From an uncultured Clostridia bacterium (GTDB lineage Bacteria; Bacillota; Clostridia; Christensenellales; Aristaeellaceae): DNA of 7,759 bases. Positions 6,560 through 7,759 of this stretch are shown here, piece by piece. A program made the position numbers and the translations under genes. The notes beneath the pieces are model-generated. The model saw nothing but the letters and a program-made list of their open reading frames with translations, was not told where the DNA came from and made no database searches. The stretch's first letter is position 1, and each line of letters opens with the position of its first letter. Where the stretch lies: NCBI GenBank assembly GCA_946534455.1, contig CAMNCR010000158.1, positions 1 to 7,759 of the forward strand, read 5' to 3'.

Positions 6560-7450
6560 ATGCGCTCAGTTTTTGTCCGCCACCGATGGGAACCCTATCT
6601 GTGGATCCTGCCCAGCATCCTGCTGATGCTGGTTTTTGTCGTGTTTCCGATCGGTATCGTTTTCCGCCTGGCCTTCAGCAATATCAGCCGGGCAGGCGTC
6701 GTCGGGGAGTTCAACGGGCTGAAGAATTTTCAGGACGCGGTGTCCTCTCCCGCCTTTCCGCAGGTGATGCTGAATACGCTGATCTGGGTGGTGTCCGTGG
6801 TCGGCATCTCCACGCTGATCGGCTTCATCTGCGCGCTGGTGCTGAACCGGCCCTTCGCGGGACGGAAAATCGCCCGGTCCATCATGGTGTTTCCCTGGGC
6901 CGCCTCCCTGGTGATTCAGGCCTCCGTCTGGAACTACATCATCAAGATGGAATACGGGAATCTGAACAACATCCTGCTGAATCTGGGGTTCCTGCAGGAT
7001 CCGGTCAACTGGCGCATCAGCTACCAGATTGAGTTCGTGTGGGAATGCGCCATTGGCATCATCGTCACGATTCCCTTCGTGACCTTTACGGTGCTGTCCG
7101 GACTGCAGTCCATCGACGAGGCCTATTACGAGGCGGCGACGGTGGACGGAGCGGGCTTCTGGAACAAGCTGCGGCACGTGACGATTCCGCTGGTGAAGCC
7201 GTCGCTGACGGTTTCCACGGTGCTGAACATCATCTATGTGTTCAATTCCTTCCCGATCATCTACACGATTACCAAGGGCGCGCCGGCCAACAAGACGGAT
7301 ACGATGGTGACCTATCTGTACATGCTGGCCTTCTATGATCAGCGCAAGGGGCCGGCGACCGCGCTGTCCGTGGTCGGGTTCCTGATCCTGTGCATCGCCT
7401 CCGGGATCTATATGATGGTCACCATGCGGAAGGAGGATTCCGGTCTATGA
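6560..7450 (+). CDS. Carbohydrate ABC transporter permease, MalF/UgpA-like
   Basis: A 296-residue inner-membrane subunit that forms half of the channel of a family 1 sugar importer. Six hydrophobic segments are visible at about 14-36, 70-94, 106-128, 157-181, 216-238 and 266-288. The EAA loop that docks on the ATPase is clear: EAYYEAATVDGAGFW (187-201) followed by HVTIPLVKPS (206-215), with G197 and P210 in the conserved places. RPFAGRKIARSI (97-108) and FPWAAS (111-116) are also typical. Length matches the short MalF-like family that lacks the large P2 domain of E. coli MalF. It follows the binding-protein gene after an intrinsic terminator and overlaps the next gene by ATGA (7447-7450), so the two are probably translationally coupled. 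No ATPase gene is in view; these importers often share one encoded elsewhere. Confidence 0.95.
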   Translation: MRSVFVRHRWEPYLWILPSILLMLVFVVFPIGIVFRLAFSNISRAGVVGEFNGLKNFQDAVSSPAFPQVMLNTLIWVVSVVGISTLIGFICALVLNRPFAGRKIARSIMVFPWAASLVIQASVWNYIIKMEYGNLNNILLNLGFLQDPVNWRISYQIEFVWECAIGIIVTIPFVTFTVLSGLQSIDEAYYEAATVDGAGFWNKLRHVTIPLVKPSLTVSTVLNIIYVFNSFPIIYTITKGAPANKTDTMVTYLYMLAFYDQRKGPATALSVVGFLILCIASGIYMMVTMRKEDSGL

Positions 7451-7759
7451 CGCAGAAGGCTGAAAACCGGTCCCTCCGGATCCGGGTCCTGATCCTGACG
7501 CTCGCGGCGGCCGCACTGACGGCGGTTCTGTGCTCGCTGCCCTTTGTGCGCTTTTCCTCCCAGCTGTATGTCAAGCGCTCCCCCAACACCTTTGTGGGGG
7601 ACGAAAAATACGCGGCGGCGAGGCAGGAGGTGGAGGCGCAGCTGGAAACCCTGCGCGCCCAGGGAATGGACGGGGCCATTGAGGAGCAGGTGATTGAGCG
7701 GGTCAACAGCAAGCAGGAAAAGACGTCCATGGTGATCTTCACGATCCGCGCCGAGAACG
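7447..7759 (+). CDS. Partial membrane protein, possibly the second permease of the sugar ABC transporter (3' end outside window)
   Basis: The frame opens at ATG 7447, overlapping the permease stop by ATGA, and stays open to the edge: 104 codons are visible. A short basic N-terminus (residues 1-13) is followed by one hydrophobic segment at about 14-34. After that comes a charged stretch (about 43-92) rich in Glu, Gln, Lys and Arg that looks helical or coiled-coil, including QEVEAQLETLRAQ (60-72), and then TSMVIFTIRAEN at the edge. Position and coupling argue for the MalG-like partner permease. Those proteins do begin with one helix and an outside loop, but I do not see the usual Ser-x-Lys and proline/Trp-Asn-Tyr pattern of that loop. 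It may be a permease with an enlarged outside loop, or another membrane protein. The overlap start has no clear ribosome site of its own beyond AGGAGG at 7431-7436, which is 10 bases ahead. Confidence 0.6.
   Translation, partial: MTQKAENRSLRIRVLILTLAAAALTAVLCSLPFVRFSSQLYVKRSPNTFVGDEKYAAARQEVEAQLETLRAQGMDGAIEEQVIERVNSKQEKTSMVIFTIRAEN

Overview
The window looks like chromosomal DNA from a GC-rich, Gram-positive-type anaerobe of the Clostridia (Bacillota), probably a gut or rumen lineage. This is inferred from strong AGGAGG/GGAGG-type ribosome sites, a SigA promoter that matches consensus, an EAL protein with a membrane-bound N-terminal part, and a glycoside hydrolase family 2 enzyme of the soluble clostridial kind next to a family 1 sugar ABC transporter. 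All genes lie on the + strand and are tightly packed. No gap exceeds 170 bases, and I see no mobile element, CRISPR array, tRNA or rRNA.

Layout. Bases 1-1440 hold the 3' part of a membrane-anchored cyclic-di-GMP phosphodiesterase, with a degenerate GGDEF domain followed by a complete EAL active site; its 5' end lies outside the window. After a 72-base gap with two mutually exclusive hairpins comes a cytoplasmic GH2 beta-galactosidase-like enzyme (1513-4020). A 13-bp perfect hairpin separates it from an aldo/keto reductase (4101-5072) with an intact D-Y-K-H tetrad. A second transcription unit then starts: a hairpin, a promoter with TTGACA-17-TATAAT, and an ABC solute-binding protein (5240-6502). 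A strong intrinsic terminator (stem plus T4) follows within the unit, then the first permease (6560-7450). A gene overlapping it by ATGA (7447 to the edge) sits where the second permease is expected, but its visible N-terminus is not typical of that family.

How it fits together. The likely reading is a small sugar uptake and breakdown locus. The binding protein and permease(s) bring in an oligosaccharide or glycoside, the cytoplasmic GH2 enzyme hydrolyses it, and the aldo/keto reductase works on a released aldehyde or keto group. The terminator after the binding-protein gene would give much more binding protein than permease, as is usual for these systems. No ATPase or dedicated transcription regulator is visible; the ATPase may be shared and encoded elsewhere. 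The EAL gene is probably a separate signalling gene that happens to lie upstream.

Most of the window is ordinary. Worth a second look are the odd N-terminus of the gene at 7447, the binding protein without a lipobox cysteine, the overlapping hairpins before the GH2 gene, and the enlarged segment between the two GH2 catalytic glutamates. I did not find a convincing new system here.
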